A stretch of DNA of 10,023 nt from Nitrospinota bacterium (GCA_016234205.1 JACRGN010000069.1:1-10023); one strand, 5' to 3'; shown: positions 1-7,397, counted from the first letter of the stretch. Notes: generated by a model not told the origin, from the sequence alone. Made by a program: numbers and translations.

Positions 1-1
1 A

Positions 2-49
2 AGGAATCCATGAAAACAGGAAATAATATTCCTCTATTCATGCTTTCCT
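2..49. repeat. Imperfect inverted repeat (hairpin) at the window edge
   Basis: Arms at 2-22 and 29-49 pair at 17 of 21 positions around a 6-base loop. No clean T-tract follows, so it is not a typical intrinsic terminator. It adjoins the partial dispersed element at 62-152 and may be part of the same composite repeat. Whatever gene lies to the left is outside the window. Confidence 0.5.
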
Positions 50-61
50 AAGAGGAAATTA

Positions 62-152
62 ATTTTTATTTTCCCTTTTTCCATCTTCTCCCTTTCTCCT
101 TCTATTTTTTATTTTTGTCTTTCTCTGTGCCTCAGTGTCTCAGTGTTTTAAT
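62..152. repeat. Half copy of the long inverted-repeat element also seen at 8658-8827
   Basis: Bases 81-101 match 8760-8780 exactly (21 bases), and the similarity continues through the T-rich stretch into the CTCTGTGCCTC arm near 123-133. Only the right half of the element is present: the left arm with the complementary CACAGAGGCAC sequence is missing or diverged. The sequence has no coding potential that I can support. This is a dispersed non-coding repeat, probably non-autonomous. Confidence 0.7.
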
Positions 153-354
153 CAGATTTTTGTTTCTTAATCAACCCTCGGAATATTGAAGATATCAATA
201 CTGCACCAGCCAGCCTTCCGTAAATATCCTCTTCTTTTAAATTATCTGATTTTGCAATATAACACGTCATTTTTTATAAGGCAATTTTTTCAGGAAATTT
301 ACCCTTTACTCACCATGATATATTTATGCTATATTTTAGCCGTGAACAATGAAC
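153..354. other. Intergenic stretch without a supportable gene
   Basis: AT-rich sequence with only short open frames that lack ribosome binding sites and protein-like composition. The only signal is a sigma70-like pair at 252-280: TTGCAA (252-257), a 17-base spacer and TATAAG (275-280). In sequence this AT-rich such a match can be chance. If real, it would read toward the small frame at 440 and hppA. Confidence 0.4.
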
Positions 355-407
355 AAACCCATCACCCTCCCCTCTCCCCGTAGGGGAGAGGATTAAGGTG
401 AGGGGGA
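355..407. repeat. GC-rich palindromic dispersed repeat
   Basis: A perfect 9-bp stem (371-379 with 383-391) around a 3-base loop is flanked by CACCCTC on the left and GGTGAGGGG on the right. The island of high GC stands out from the AT-rich surroundings. It resembles the REP-like CCCTCTCCCC...GGGGAGAGG palindromes scattered through many environmental genomes. Its reverse-strand translation produces a spurious Pro/Thr/Leu/Gly-rich frame, not a real protein. Confidence 0.65.
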
Positions 408-439
408 TTTTATAATTTCCTATACATAAACATATAAAA

Positions 440-583
440 ATGTCTGTCCAGTCTAATTCAAATATTATTCCTAAATTCCAATCCATTTTAACAAGGGAGT
501 TGATTATCGGTGTGTTACTTGTAGCCATTGTTTTAGCTATCCCTGCAATTTATAAGTCCATTGGTAAAAACTTGACATTATAA
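440..583 (+). CDS. Possible small one-helix membrane protein (47 aa), unrecognised
   Basis: The frame runs from ATG 440 to TAA 581-583. Residues 1-19 are polar, ending in Thr-Arg-Glu. Residues 21-37 form one strongly hydrophobic helix (LIIGVLLVAIVLAIPAI), followed by a short basic tail (YKSIGKN). The layout of a Glu just before a single helix and a short tail is vaguely like small pilin-type or single-pass peptides, but no family motif is convincing. There is no Shine-Dalgarno sequence before ATG 440. A GGGAG at 495-499 could serve an internal GTG at 512, but the spacing is long. It precedes hppA by 125 bases, with a terminator-like hairpin between them. It may be a real small gene, a decayed fragment or chance. 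Confidence 0.3.
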   Translation: MSVQSNSNIIPKFQSILTRELIIGVLLVAIVLAIPAIYKSIGKNLTL

Positions 584-601
584 TAGTTGCTGTGCTAAAA
601 A
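572..601 (+). promoter_or_regulatory. Candidate sigma70 promoter for hppA
   Basis: TTGACA at 572-577 is a perfect -35 match. It is followed by an 18-base spacer and TAAAAA at 596-601, with TGC at 593-595 forming an extended -10. Transcription would start near 608, giving a leader of about 100 bases that contains the hairpin at 641-662. The -35 overlaps the end of the small frame at 440-583. Sequence match only. Confidence 0.4.
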
Positions 602-640
602 TACTTTGACTTGTAATATTTTATCTTTAGTCATATATAT

Positions 641-675
641 CCCTGCGGCTCTTACCGCAGGGTAATTTATTTTTA
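641..675 (+). terminator. Intrinsic terminator-like hairpin in front of hppA
   Basis: A perfect 8-bp GC-rich stem (641-648 with 655-662) and a 6-base loop are followed by a T-rich run (TAATTTATTTTTA). It lies 34 bases before the hppA start codon. Either it ends transcription from the left, or, if the promoter at 572-601 is used, it sits inside the hppA leader and would attenuate hppA. I recognise no riboswitch or leader-peptide structure around it. Confidence 0.6.
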
Positions 676-696
676 GGCGCTAATACTTATAAAATG

Positions 697-703
697 AAAG
701 GAG
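697..703 (+). promoter_or_regulatory. Ribosome binding site deciding the hppA start
   Basis: AAAGGAG is followed by a 5-base gap to ATG 709. It lies inside the open frame downstream of ATG 694, so the ATG at 694 is probably not the start. ATG 709 (or the adjacent ATG 712) is preferred. Confidence 0.7.
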
Positions 704-708
704 AAACA

Positions 709-3129
709 ATGATGTCAAATAAAAATTTTAGCTTACCTCAAACTTTATTTATAATCATCTCTGCACTTTTTTCAATACTCCTAACAGAGCCTCTTTTTGC
801 CAGTGAAGCAGAATTAAATATCCCTGTTTTAACTGATTCCCAGAACAGTATATTAATGATAGGTTTTCTAATCTGCTTTGCAGGTATGGGCTTTGCCCTT
901 TATGAGTATGCAAAAGTGAAAGGCTTCCCGGCTCATAAAACAATGCTTGATGTTGCAAATTTAATCTTTGAAACCTGCAAAACTTACCTCCTTCAGCAGG
1001 GAAAACTTCTAATTGTCCTTGAAATATTTATTGGCATCTGCATTACCTATTATTTTGCAATTCTACAGCATATGCCGGCGGCAGGGGTTTTACTTATTCT
1101 TGGCTGGTCTGTAATCGGGATACTCGGCTCGTACGGTGTTGCATGGTTTGGAATAAGAATGAATACCCTTGCAAACAGCAGAATGGCATTTGCCTCTCTT
1201 GAAGGAAAACCAATTAAATTGCTGGATATTCCACTGCGGGCAGGTATGAGTATAGGAGTTCTCTTGATTTGCGTTGAATTAATAATGATGCTAATCATTC
1301 TGTTATTTATTCCCCGCCACTATGCAGGAGCCTGTTTTATCGGATTTGCAATAGGTGAATCGCTTGGAGCAAGTGCCCTCAGAATCTGCGGCGGAATTTT
1401 TACAAAAATTGCCGACATCGGTTCTGACTTAATGAAAATTGTTTTTAATATAAAAGAGGATGACCCCAGAAATCCTGGTGTTATTGCTGACTGCACGGGC
1501 GACAATGCAGGGGATAGCGTAGGCCCTACCGCTGATGGTTTTGAAACCTATGGCGTAACCGGCGTAGCTTTAATAAGTTTTATCGTCCTGGGGGTTTTCC
1601 ATCAATATCAGGCTGACCTAATTGCATGGATATTTATTATGCGTATTCTAATGATTATAACTTCAATTGTGGCATACTTCATCAATAAAAAAGTTGCAGA
1701 TATAGTCTATAAAGATAAACTGAAAATCAATTTTGAAATATCCTTAACATCCCTTGTATGGATTACCTCAATCCTTTCAATAATAATGACCTTTGTAGCA
1801 AGCTACTGGCAGATTGAACACCTGCCAAACCAGCTATGGCTAAAACTGTCTGTAATAATAAGCTGTGGAACGCTTGCAGCTGCACTCATCCCCGAACTCG
1901 TGAAAGTGTTTACGAGTTTCAATTCAAAACACTGCAGAGAAGTGGTAACTGCCGCCCGGGAGGGTGGAGCCTCTCTTGGTATTCTCTCAGGTCTTGTTGC
2001 CGGAAATTTTAGCTCTTTCTGGTTAGGAATCTCTATATTTATCTTGATGTTTATTGCCTACTTAACAAGCACGTTTGGTCTTGACCAGTTTATGGAGTAT
2101 TCATCCATCTTTGCCTTTGGTCTCGTTGCATTTGGTTTTCTTGGAATGGGTCCTGTCACAATTGCTGTGGACAGCTATGGTCCTGTTACTGATAATGCCC
2201 AATCCATTTATGAGTTATCTCTTATAGAATCTATCCCGAATATTGAGGGAGAAATTCAAAAACAATTCGGGTTTAAACCAAATTTTGAAAATGCCAAACA
2301 CTACCTTGAAGAAAATGACAGTTGTGGAAATACATTTAAAGCCACTGCAAAACCTGTCTTAATCGGCACTGCTGTTGTCGGTTCAACGACAATGATTTTT
2401 TCATTAATCCTTCTCTTAAGAAAAACACTGGGCATTCAGCCAGAAACTGTTTTAAACCTGCTTAACCCCTTCACGCTTCTCGGCTTCCTGTGCGGAGGGT
2501 CTGTTATTTACTGGTTTACAGGGGCTTCAATGCAGGCAGTTACAACAGGGGCTTATCGGGCAGTAGATTACATCAAAAAGAATATAAAGTTAGATGATAA
2601 GGCAAGTTTAAGTGCATCCACAGAAAAATCAAAAGAAGTTGTAAAAATCTGCACCCAGTATGCACAGGCAGGAATGTTTAATATCTTCATTACTGTTTTT
2701 TCATTCACACTGGCATTTGCATTCTTTTCTGCACCTGTGTATTCAAATGCACCTGCAGCCTTTTTTATTAGTTACCTGATATCCATTGCTGTATTCGGAC
2801 TGTTTCAGGCTATTTTCATGGCAAATGCAGGAGGCTGCTGGGATAATGCAAAGAAGCTCGTTGAGGTAGATTTAAAAGAAAAAGGAACGCCGTTGCATGC
2901 CGCTACAATAATTGGAGATACTGTCGGCGATCCCTTTAAAGATACATCATCTGTTGCCATGAACCCTATCATAAAATTTACAACCCTTTTTGGCTTGCTG
3001 GCAATGGAAATTGCAATCTCGCCGGGAATGAAAGGTTTGGCACATTATATAGGGGCAGTATTTTTTATTGCAGGTTTAATATTTGTTCGTAGGTCATTCT
3101 ATTCAATGCGGATTCCAAAGGCAGAGTAA
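709..3129 (+). CDS. hppA: Membrane-bound ion-translocating pyrophosphatase, divergent type
   Basis: Hydrolyses pyrophosphate and couples it to outward pumping of H+ (or Na+) across the cytoplasmic membrane. The 806-residue product (start at 709, supported by AAAGGAG) is long for the family (usually 670-770) and has a hydrophobic, signal-like N-terminus. Family motifs are clear: EDDPRNPGVIAD at 250-261, the triple-Asp set D261/D265/D269 with ADGFETY at 275-281 (E279 at the usual gate-glutamate position), DSYGPVTDNA at 488-497, NAGGCWDNAKK near 706-716 and GDTVGDPFKDTS near 736-747. K544 in GNTFK occupies the Ala/Lys site that predicts K+ independence. Unusually, the DX7KXE motif is altered: one residue is deleted and the Glu is lost (DIGSDLMKIVF at 236-246). 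This fits, from memory, the divergent mPPase group described in Chlorobium-like organisms as Na+-regulated proton pumps. Ion specificity is inference. It stands alone, not in an obvious operon. Confidence 0.95.
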   Translation: MMSNKNFSLPQTLFIIISALFSILLTEPLFASEAELNIPVLTDSQNSILMIGFLICFAGMGFALYEYAKVKGFPAHKTMLDVANLIFETCKTYLLQQGKLLIVLEIFIGICITYYFAILQHMPAAGVLLILGWSVIGILGSYGVAWFGIRMNTLANSRMAFASLEGKPIKLLDIPLRAGMSIGVLLICVELIMMLIILLFIPRHYAGACFIGFAIGESLGASALRICGGIFTKIADIGSDLMKIVFNIKEDDPRNPGVIADCTGDNAGDSVGPTADGFETYGVTGVALISFIVLGVFHQYQADLIAWIFIMRILMIITSIVAYFINKKVADIVYKDKLKINFEISLTSLVWITSILSIIMTFVASYWQIEHLPNQLWLKLSVIISCGTLAAALIPELVKVFTSFNSKHCREVVTAAREGGASLGILSGLVAGNFSSFWLGISIFILMFIAYLTSTFGLDQFMEYSSIFAFGLVAFGFLGMGPVTIAVDSYGPVTDNAQSIYELSLIESIPNIEGEIQKQFGFKPNFENAKHYLEENDSCGNTFKATAKPVLIGTAVVGSTTMIFSLILLLRKTLGIQPETVLNLLNPFTLLGFLCGGSVIYWFTGASMQAVTTGAYRAVDYIKKNIKLDDKASLSASTEKSKEVVKICTQYAQAGMFNIFITVFSFTLAFAFFSAPVYSNAPAAFFISYLISIAVFGLFQAIFMANAGGCWDNAKKLVEVDLKEKGTPLHAATIIGDTVGDPFKDTSSVAMNPIIKFTTLFGLLAMEIAISPGMKGLAHYIGAVFFIAGLIFVRRSFYSMRIPKAE

Positions 3130-3273
3130 ACCTGTTACCACCGCCCTCTCCTGAGTTAGTATCCCTGCAAATATCATAAGGGATGCCCCAAGGAGTGCCA
3201 CCACAGCCTTATTAAACTTCTCGCTGATAATGACTATATATGTAATCAAAAATATAGAAGCCGCTACTGTCAT
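3103..3273 (-). pseudogene. 5' remnant of an ArsB/NhaD-type ion permease
   Basis: Reading the minus strand from ATG 3273 gives 56 codons, of which about the first 46 match my memory of the N-terminus of ArsB/NhaD-family (ion transporter superfamily) permeases: one hydrophobic helix, then IISEKFNKAVVALLGASL, a second helix and GILTQE. Full-length members have about 420-450 residues with 10-12 helices, so roughly 90% is missing. After residue 46 the frame runs into the antisense of the hppA 3' end and stops at 3103-3105. The 5' end looks intact: AGGGG (3281-3285) lies 7 bases before the ATG, and a TATAAT box lies upstream. It is best read as a deletion or rearrangement scar whose breakpoint is near the hppA stop. 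Family assignment is by motif memory, not by search. Confidence 0.65.
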
Positions 3274-3302
3274 TATTATTCCCCTATTTTTTATATTTGG
3301 TT

Positions 3303-3332
3303 ATTATAACCTTCATTCCATTTGATATACAA
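3303..3332 (-). promoter_or_regulatory. Candidate promoter of the truncated permease gene
   Basis: On the minus strand TTGTAT (3327-3332), an 18-base spacer and a perfect TATAAT (3303-3308) would start transcription about 20 bases upstream of ATG 3273. The -10 is consensus but the -35 matches only at TTG. Confidence 0.4.
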
Positions 3333-3367
3333 TTAACTTTATCAAATCTAAACTCCACTTGACTAAT

Positions 3368-6109
3368 ATGCTGAGTTATCATATATTTATTTCAAAAATA
3401 ACCAGCCGGTCTAATTCTCATATGCTTTTCATATTCAAATCCATCTCAAGGATTTCAGCCATTATAGTTATCTCAATAGGCAGTATTGTATTATTTGGCT
3501 GGGCTTTCAATATTGCCGTCTTTAAAAGCATCTCTCCCGATCTGCCAATGATGATGTCCAATACTGCCATCTGTTTTATCCTTTCAGGGATTTCTCTTTT
3601 GTTGTTGCAGAATCTCAGAATGTCATTGCGAGGCGAAGCCGAAGCAATTTCAGAACAGGAAAACGAGATTCTTCGCGGAGTATATCCTGAGCAGAGAAAA
3701 GACGAGATTCCTCGCTACGCTCGGAATGACATACGAAGGGGTCAGAATGACAGACAAAAAACTCGCAATGACAAGAGAGAATTAGCCGCAAAGATATGTG
3801 CAATTATGGTCTTTCTGATAGGTGTATTTACACTCAGCGAATATCTTTTCAAAATAAATCTCGGCATTGACCAATTAGGGTTTAATGATACAGGAAATGC
3901 AATCTACCCCGGAAGGATGGCACCCCAGACCGCAATAAATTTTGCACTCCTCGGCATCTCCTTACTCCTCTTAGACTTTACATTTAAAAGATTTTACCCT
4001 TCACATTTTCTCACATTATTAATAGGCTTTGTGGCATTCCTTTCTATCATGGGGCAGGTTTATAGTATTCCATCTCTTTATTCAATCAATCCATACATTG
4101 GAATGGCACTGCCAACTGCCACAGGTTTTCTCATTATATCAATAGGTATATTTTCTGCCAGTCCTGAATATGGTGTTATGGCTATACTATCAAGCAGAAC
4201 TGCAGGGGGTTATATTGCCCGTCGTCTCCTTCCTATTTCCATTATCCTCCCATTTATACTCGGGTATCTTAGAATCATAGGACAAAGGACAGGGCTTTTT
4301 TACAACACTGAGTTTGGTGTTGCACTGCTTGTTACCTCAAGCATAGTGATTTTTACAAGCCTCATCCTCTGGTATGCTGAAAAATTGATTAAAAGCGATA
4401 CTGAACGTTTAGAGATTGATGAATCCCTGCATAATGCAAACAGAGAAAATCTTCTTTTAAAAACAATTGCTATGGAAATCTCAAAGGCAGAGAATATGCA
4501 CTCTGCCATTCATGTTGTTTTAAGGGAGGTATGCAAATCCACAGGATGGGTTTATGGAGAGTCGTGGATTCCATGTAAGGATAAAAATGTCCTTGAACCG
4601 GGTATAGCATTTGCCGTGGATATAGGGCATTCTAAGTTCACTGAGCACAGTAAAGGACTTGTATTTAAGGCGGGGATTGGACTGCCGGGCAGAGTATGGT
4701 CATCAAAAAAGTCTGAATGGATTAGGGATGTGAGTGTAAATGGCCATCTCTTTCTCAGGGCAGAGGCTGCAATGGAGGCTGGACTCAGGGCTGCCTTTGG
4801 AGTTCCTATTGTTGCTGACAATGATGTCCTTGCAATATTGATATTTTATATGCCAAAGGCAAGTATTGAGGATGAATCGCAGGTTAACCTTATTTCAGCC
4901 GCTGTATCCCAACTTGGCTCTATTATCCAGAGGAAAAAGGCAGAAGAGGATAAGGCAAAACTGGAGAGTCAGATAAGGCACATGCAGAAGATAGAGACAA
5001 TAGGACAGCTTACAGGGGGGATTGCCCACGATTTCAACAATCTGCTCACAGCAATAATACTCTCTGGAAATATCTTAAAAAGAAAGGTTGAGAATAATCC
5101 AGAGTATATGCAGTTTGTCCAGCAGATACTCTCCACTGCTGACAGGGCTGCCAATCTCACAAAAAGCCTCCTCACATTCAGCAGAAAGCAGGTGATAAAT
5201 AAAAAGGCTGTATCCTTAAACAGCATTATACAAAATGCAGAAAAACTACTTACAAGAATCATTGGAGAAGATATTGAATTAAAGATTAATCAATCAGATG
5301 AAGATATCGTCCTTATGGCAGACTCAGGACAGATAGAGCAGGTGCTTTTAAACTTATCTACAAATGCAAAGGATGCAATGCCTGAAGGCGGGGTTTTAAC
5401 TATAGATACAAAGTCAGTAGATATAGACGAGTCTTTTGCAAAGACACATGCCTTTGGTAAAACAGGTTTACATGCCATGATAACAATCTCTGATTCTGGC
5501 GCAGGAATGGACGAGACAACAATGGAGAAAATATTTGAGCCGTTCTTTACAACAAAGGGGGCTGGAAAGGGGACAGGGCTTGGTCTCTCAATTGTATATG
5601 GAATAATAAAGGCACATGACGGATATATAAATGTCTATAGTGAGGCAGGTAAAGGGACAACTTGTAAAATCTATCTGCCGATAGTCCAGTCTGAGGTTGA
5701 AGGTGCAAAGGAGCAGGAGTTAATCCCTCCTAAGAGGGGGACAGAGACAATACTGCTTGCTGAAGATGAGATGAGGGTCAGAGACCTCACAAAGAATCTG
5801 CTTGAGGGCTACGGCTATAAGGTCATAGAGGCAGTGGATGGTGAAGATGCAATAAAGAAATTCAATGAAAATAGGGATAGAATTCAATTCCTCATTACTG
5901 ATGTGGTGATGCCAAAGAGAAACGGCAAGGAGGTTTATAATGAGATAAAAAAAGCAATGCCTGATATGAAAGCCCTGTTTGTAAGCGGATATAATGAGGA
6001 GGTTATACATAAGAAGGGAATACTTGAAGAGGGGCTAAATTTCATTTCAAAGCCATTTGCACCCACAGAATTCTTAAGGAAAGTTAGAGATGTGCTGGAT
6101 AAAATGTAG
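3368..6109 (+). CDS. Hybrid sensor histidine kinase with membrane sensor, GAF and receiver domains
   Basis: Senses an unknown signal, autophosphorylates and passes phosphate to its own receiver domain. Numbering from ATG 3368 (913 aa): eight predicted helices (about 30-50, 64-83, 140-160, 186-203, 214-232, 244-263, 288-305, 316-337), with LGID-type and PGRMAPQTAINF motifs known from multi-helix sensor N-termini. A GAF domain follows (about 371-520), then a short helical linker. HisKA has H554 in GGIAHDFNNLL. The HATPase has the N box NLSTNAKDAM (N662/N666), G1 DSGAGM (709-714), F box FEPFF and GKGTGLGLS. The receiver (about 793-910) has acidic E799/D800, phospho-acceptor D845, S873 and K895. 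All catalytic residues are present. Residues about 85-135 are an insertion encoded by a dispersed repeat. Start uncertain: no Shine-Dalgarno sequence precedes TTG 3359, ATG 3368 or ATG 3422. No separate output protein is adjacent; target genes are unknown. Confidence 0.93.
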   Translation: MLSYHIFISKITSRSNSHMLFIFKSISRISAIIVISIGSIVLFGWAFNIAVFKSISPDLPMMMSNTAICFILSGISLLLLQNLRMSLRGEAEAISEQENEILRGVYPEQRKDEIPRYARNDIRRGQNDRQKTRNDKRELAAKICAIMVFLIGVFTLSEYLFKINLGIDQLGFNDTGNAIYPGRMAPQTAINFALLGISLLLLDFTFKRFYPSHFLTLLIGFVAFLSIMGQVYSIPSLYSINPYIGMALPTATGFLIISIGIFSASPEYGVMAILSSRTAGGYIARRLLPISIILPFILGYLRIIGQRTGLFYNTEFGVALLVTSSIVIFTSLILWYAEKLIKSDTERLEIDESLHNANRENLLLKTIAMEISKAENMHSAIHVVLREVCKSTGWVYGESWIPCKDKNVLEPGIAFAVDIGHSKFTEHSKGLVFKAGIGLPGRVWSSKKSEWIRDVSVNGHLFLRAEAAMEAGLRAAFGVPIVADNDVLAILIFYMPKASIEDESQVNLISAAVSQLGSIIQRKKAEEDKAKLESQIRHMQKIETIGQLTGGIAHDFNNLLTAIILSGNILKRKVENNPEYMQFVQQILSTADRAANLTKSLLTFSRKQVINKKAVSLNSIIQNAEKLLTRIIGEDIELKINQSDEDIVLMADSGQIEQVLLNLSTNAKDAMPEGGVLTIDTKSVDIDESFAKTHAFGKTGLHAMITISDSGAGMDETTMEKIFEPFFTTKGAGKGTGLGLSIVYGIIKAHDGYINVYSEAGKGTTCKIYLPIVQSEVEGAKEQELIPPKRGTETILLAEDEMRVRDLTKNLLEGYGYKVIEAVDGEDAIKKFNENRDRIQFLITDVVMPKRNGKEVYNEIKKAMPDMKALFVSGYNEEVIHKKGILEEGLNFISKPFAPTEFLRKVRDVLDKM
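3622..3772. repeat. Palindromic dispersed repeat inserted in frame within the kinase gene
   Basis: The ends are perfect inverted 11-mers, GTCATTGCGAG (3622-3632) and CTCGCAATGAC (3762-3772), identical to the ends of the element at 7435-7510. Inside are further family fragments (GAGATTCTTCGC, CTCGGAATGAC). The right end contains three 21-base units (3720-3740, 3741-3761, 3762-3782), each carrying GNAATGACA-like cores and encoding the heptads ARNDIRR, GQNDRQK and TRNDKRE with small frame offsets. The reading frame stays open throughout. Confidence 0.8.
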
Positions 6110-6118
6110 TTTTTGAAT

Positions 6119-6188
6119 GTCATTCTGAGGGACGAAGTCCTGAAGAATCTCAAAAAAGATAAGATTCTTCGCTAACGCTCAGAATGAC
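6119..6188. repeat. 70-bp palindromic dispersed repeat between convergent genes
   Basis: The ends GTCATTCTGAG (6119-6129) and CTCAGAATGAC (6178-6188) are perfect inverted repeats, with inner GAAGAATCT and AGATTCTTC also complementary. It fills the 86-base gap between the kinase stop and the cyclase stop. It could act as a bidirectional terminator by position, although it lacks a classical T-tract immediately after the stem. Confidence 0.75.
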
Positions 6189-6195
6189 AATGTTT

Positions 6196-7269
6196 TTATC
6201 TATTTCTGATAGGAAGTCTTGTAACTTTGTTCCTGACCCGACTTTTGAATTTATACATATTGACATCAGCTACCTTGATTAAATCTTCTCTGTTCTTTGC
6301 ATCCATTGGAAAGGTGGCAGTGCCTATACTTGCGGATACATGTAAATTTATTTTATCCTCCTTTAAAAATAACTTTTTCTTAATTGCCTTCCCAAGCCTC
6401 TCTGCAGCAAGAACGGCATTCTTTTTTGATGTCTCTGTCATTAATATTAAAAATTCATCCCCTCCGTATCTATATGCTATATCCACATTCCTTATAATTT
6501 TAAGGACAAGCCTGCCGAATTCTTTTAATAGATTATCACCGCATATATGCCCATATTTATCATTAATCTCCTTGAAATAGTCCAAATCAATAAATATTAA
6601 TGACAGGTCGCTTTCAAATCTTTTCGCCCTCTCAATCTCATATTTTAAACGGGTGTGTAAGGTTCTTTTATTATAGAGATGTGTCAGGTCGTCAATCGTT
6701 GTCAACTCACGAACTTTGTTAAAATATTTTGCATTCTCAATTGCTATGGCTGTGTAGTCTGCTATTGTAGTAAGGACAAGGAGGTCTTCTTCCCTGAAAC
6801 CTTCTTCTCCAACATTTATCAACTCTATCACACCGAGGCATTTTTCGCGGGCTATAAGGGGCACACAGATGATTGACTTCGTAGTAAAGTTTGAAATTTC
6901 ATCTACTTTTTTGTAAAAACGGGGGTCTTTACTCACATCGGGTATTAAAAGAGGCTTCCTTTCCATTGCAACCCACCCTGCTATACCTTCACCCACCTTA
7001 AGCCTTATGCCCTTTATCTTCTCAGAGCCTTCGCCGACTACCAATTCAAATTTAAGCTCATTCTTTTTTTCATCTAAAAGAAGGAGAGACCAGTTCTGCG
7101 GACTTAAAAGCTTGCCTATCTTATCCATAACGATATTTAATATTTCGTCAAGGTCAAGTGATGATGTGAGTGCCTTTCCCACCTCATTTAATGTGGTAAG
7201 ATGAAACCACATCTGGTGGGTATCTCTAAAATTCATGCTGCTGTTATTCGCTATTTTTTTCGCATTCAT
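6196..7269 (-). CDS. GAF-GGDEF diguanylate cyclase
   Basis: Makes the second messenger cyclic di-GMP from two GTP. The 357-residue product has no membrane helix, so it is cytoplasmic. A GAF domain spans about residues 30-182 (motifs VGEGIAGWV, ICVPLIA, GVIELIN), followed by a GGDEF domain from about 187 to 350. The active-site motif GGDEF is intact at 269-273. Metal- and substrate-binding D228 lies in FIDLDYFK, and NDKYGH and GD follow in the usual order. An RxxD inhibition site (RNVD, 260-263) lies exactly five residues before GGDEF, so product feedback is predicted. ATG 7269 has no clear Shine-Dalgarno sequence; a downstream ATG (residue 12) is an alternative. It converges with the hybrid kinase and lies 270 bases downstream of the cytochrome genes on the same strand. 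The GAF ligand is unknown. Confidence 0.95.
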   Translation of the reverse strand: MNAKKIANNSSMNFRDTHQMWFHLTTLNEVGKALTSSLDLDEILNIVMDKIGKLLSPQNWSLLLLDEKKNELKFELVVGEGSEKIKGIRLKVGEGIAGWVAMERKPLLIPDVSKDPRFYKKVDEISNFTTKSIICVPLIAREKCLGVIELINVGEEGFREEDLLVLTTIADYTAIAIENAKYFNKVRELTTIDDLTHLYNKRTLHTRLKYEIERAKRFESDLSLIFIDLDYFKEINDKYGHICGDNLLKEFGRLVLKIIRNVDIAYRYGGDEFLILMTETSKKNAVLAAERLGKAIKKKLFLKEDKINLHVSASIGTATFPMDAKNREDLIKVADVNMYKFKSRVRNKVTRLPIRNR

Positions 7270-7286
7270 AATTTTTATCGGTAGAT

Positions 7287-7313
7287 ATTATATTATTGCA
7301 AAAAAGAAAGCAA
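7287..7313 (-). promoter_or_regulatory. Candidate promoter of the diguanylate cyclase gene
   Basis: On the minus strand TTGCTT (7308-7313), a short 15-base spacer and a consensus TATAAT (7287-7292) precede ATG 7269, which would leave a leader of only about 11 bases. The spacer is shorter than ideal, so this is weak. Confidence 0.3.
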
Positions 7314-7397
7314 TAAATTTTAACGTATTTCAGGTGTTTCGCAATTGCCTACATTCTATCTTTTTTTCGGTCTATTTTGCAAAATACTTAACACCTA

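Noticed and set aside
1..51. Plus-strand open frame from the window edge to TAA at 49-51, possibly the 3' end of an upstream gene
   Set aside because: Only 16 codons are visible and they coincide with the imperfect hairpin at 2-49. Nothing distinguishes it from chance.
310..528. 72-codon minus-strand frame
   Set aside because: Its translation reads through the GC-rich palindromic repeat at 355-407, giving the typical Leu/Ser/Pro/Gly pattern of repeat-derived frames. It has no ribosome binding site and no family motif.
694..708. ATG 694 as the hppA start
   Set aside because: The AAAGGAG ribosome binding site lies downstream of this ATG and is correctly spaced for ATG 709, and no ribosome binding site precedes 694.
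3622..3772. CRISPR-like array because of regular 21-bp units
   Set aside because: Only three short units with no unique spacers between identical repeats. The unit is part of a palindromic dispersed element within a coding frame, and no cas genes are present.
3615..3803. Minus-strand frame opposite the kinase insertion
   Set aside because: It is the other strand of the palindromic repeat, with the usual CHSERSEESR-like repeat translation, not a gene.
5720..6153. Minus-strand open frames opposite the receiver domain of the kinase
   Set aside because: They overlap fully with a well-supported domain on the plus strand and show no protein family features or ribosome binding sites.
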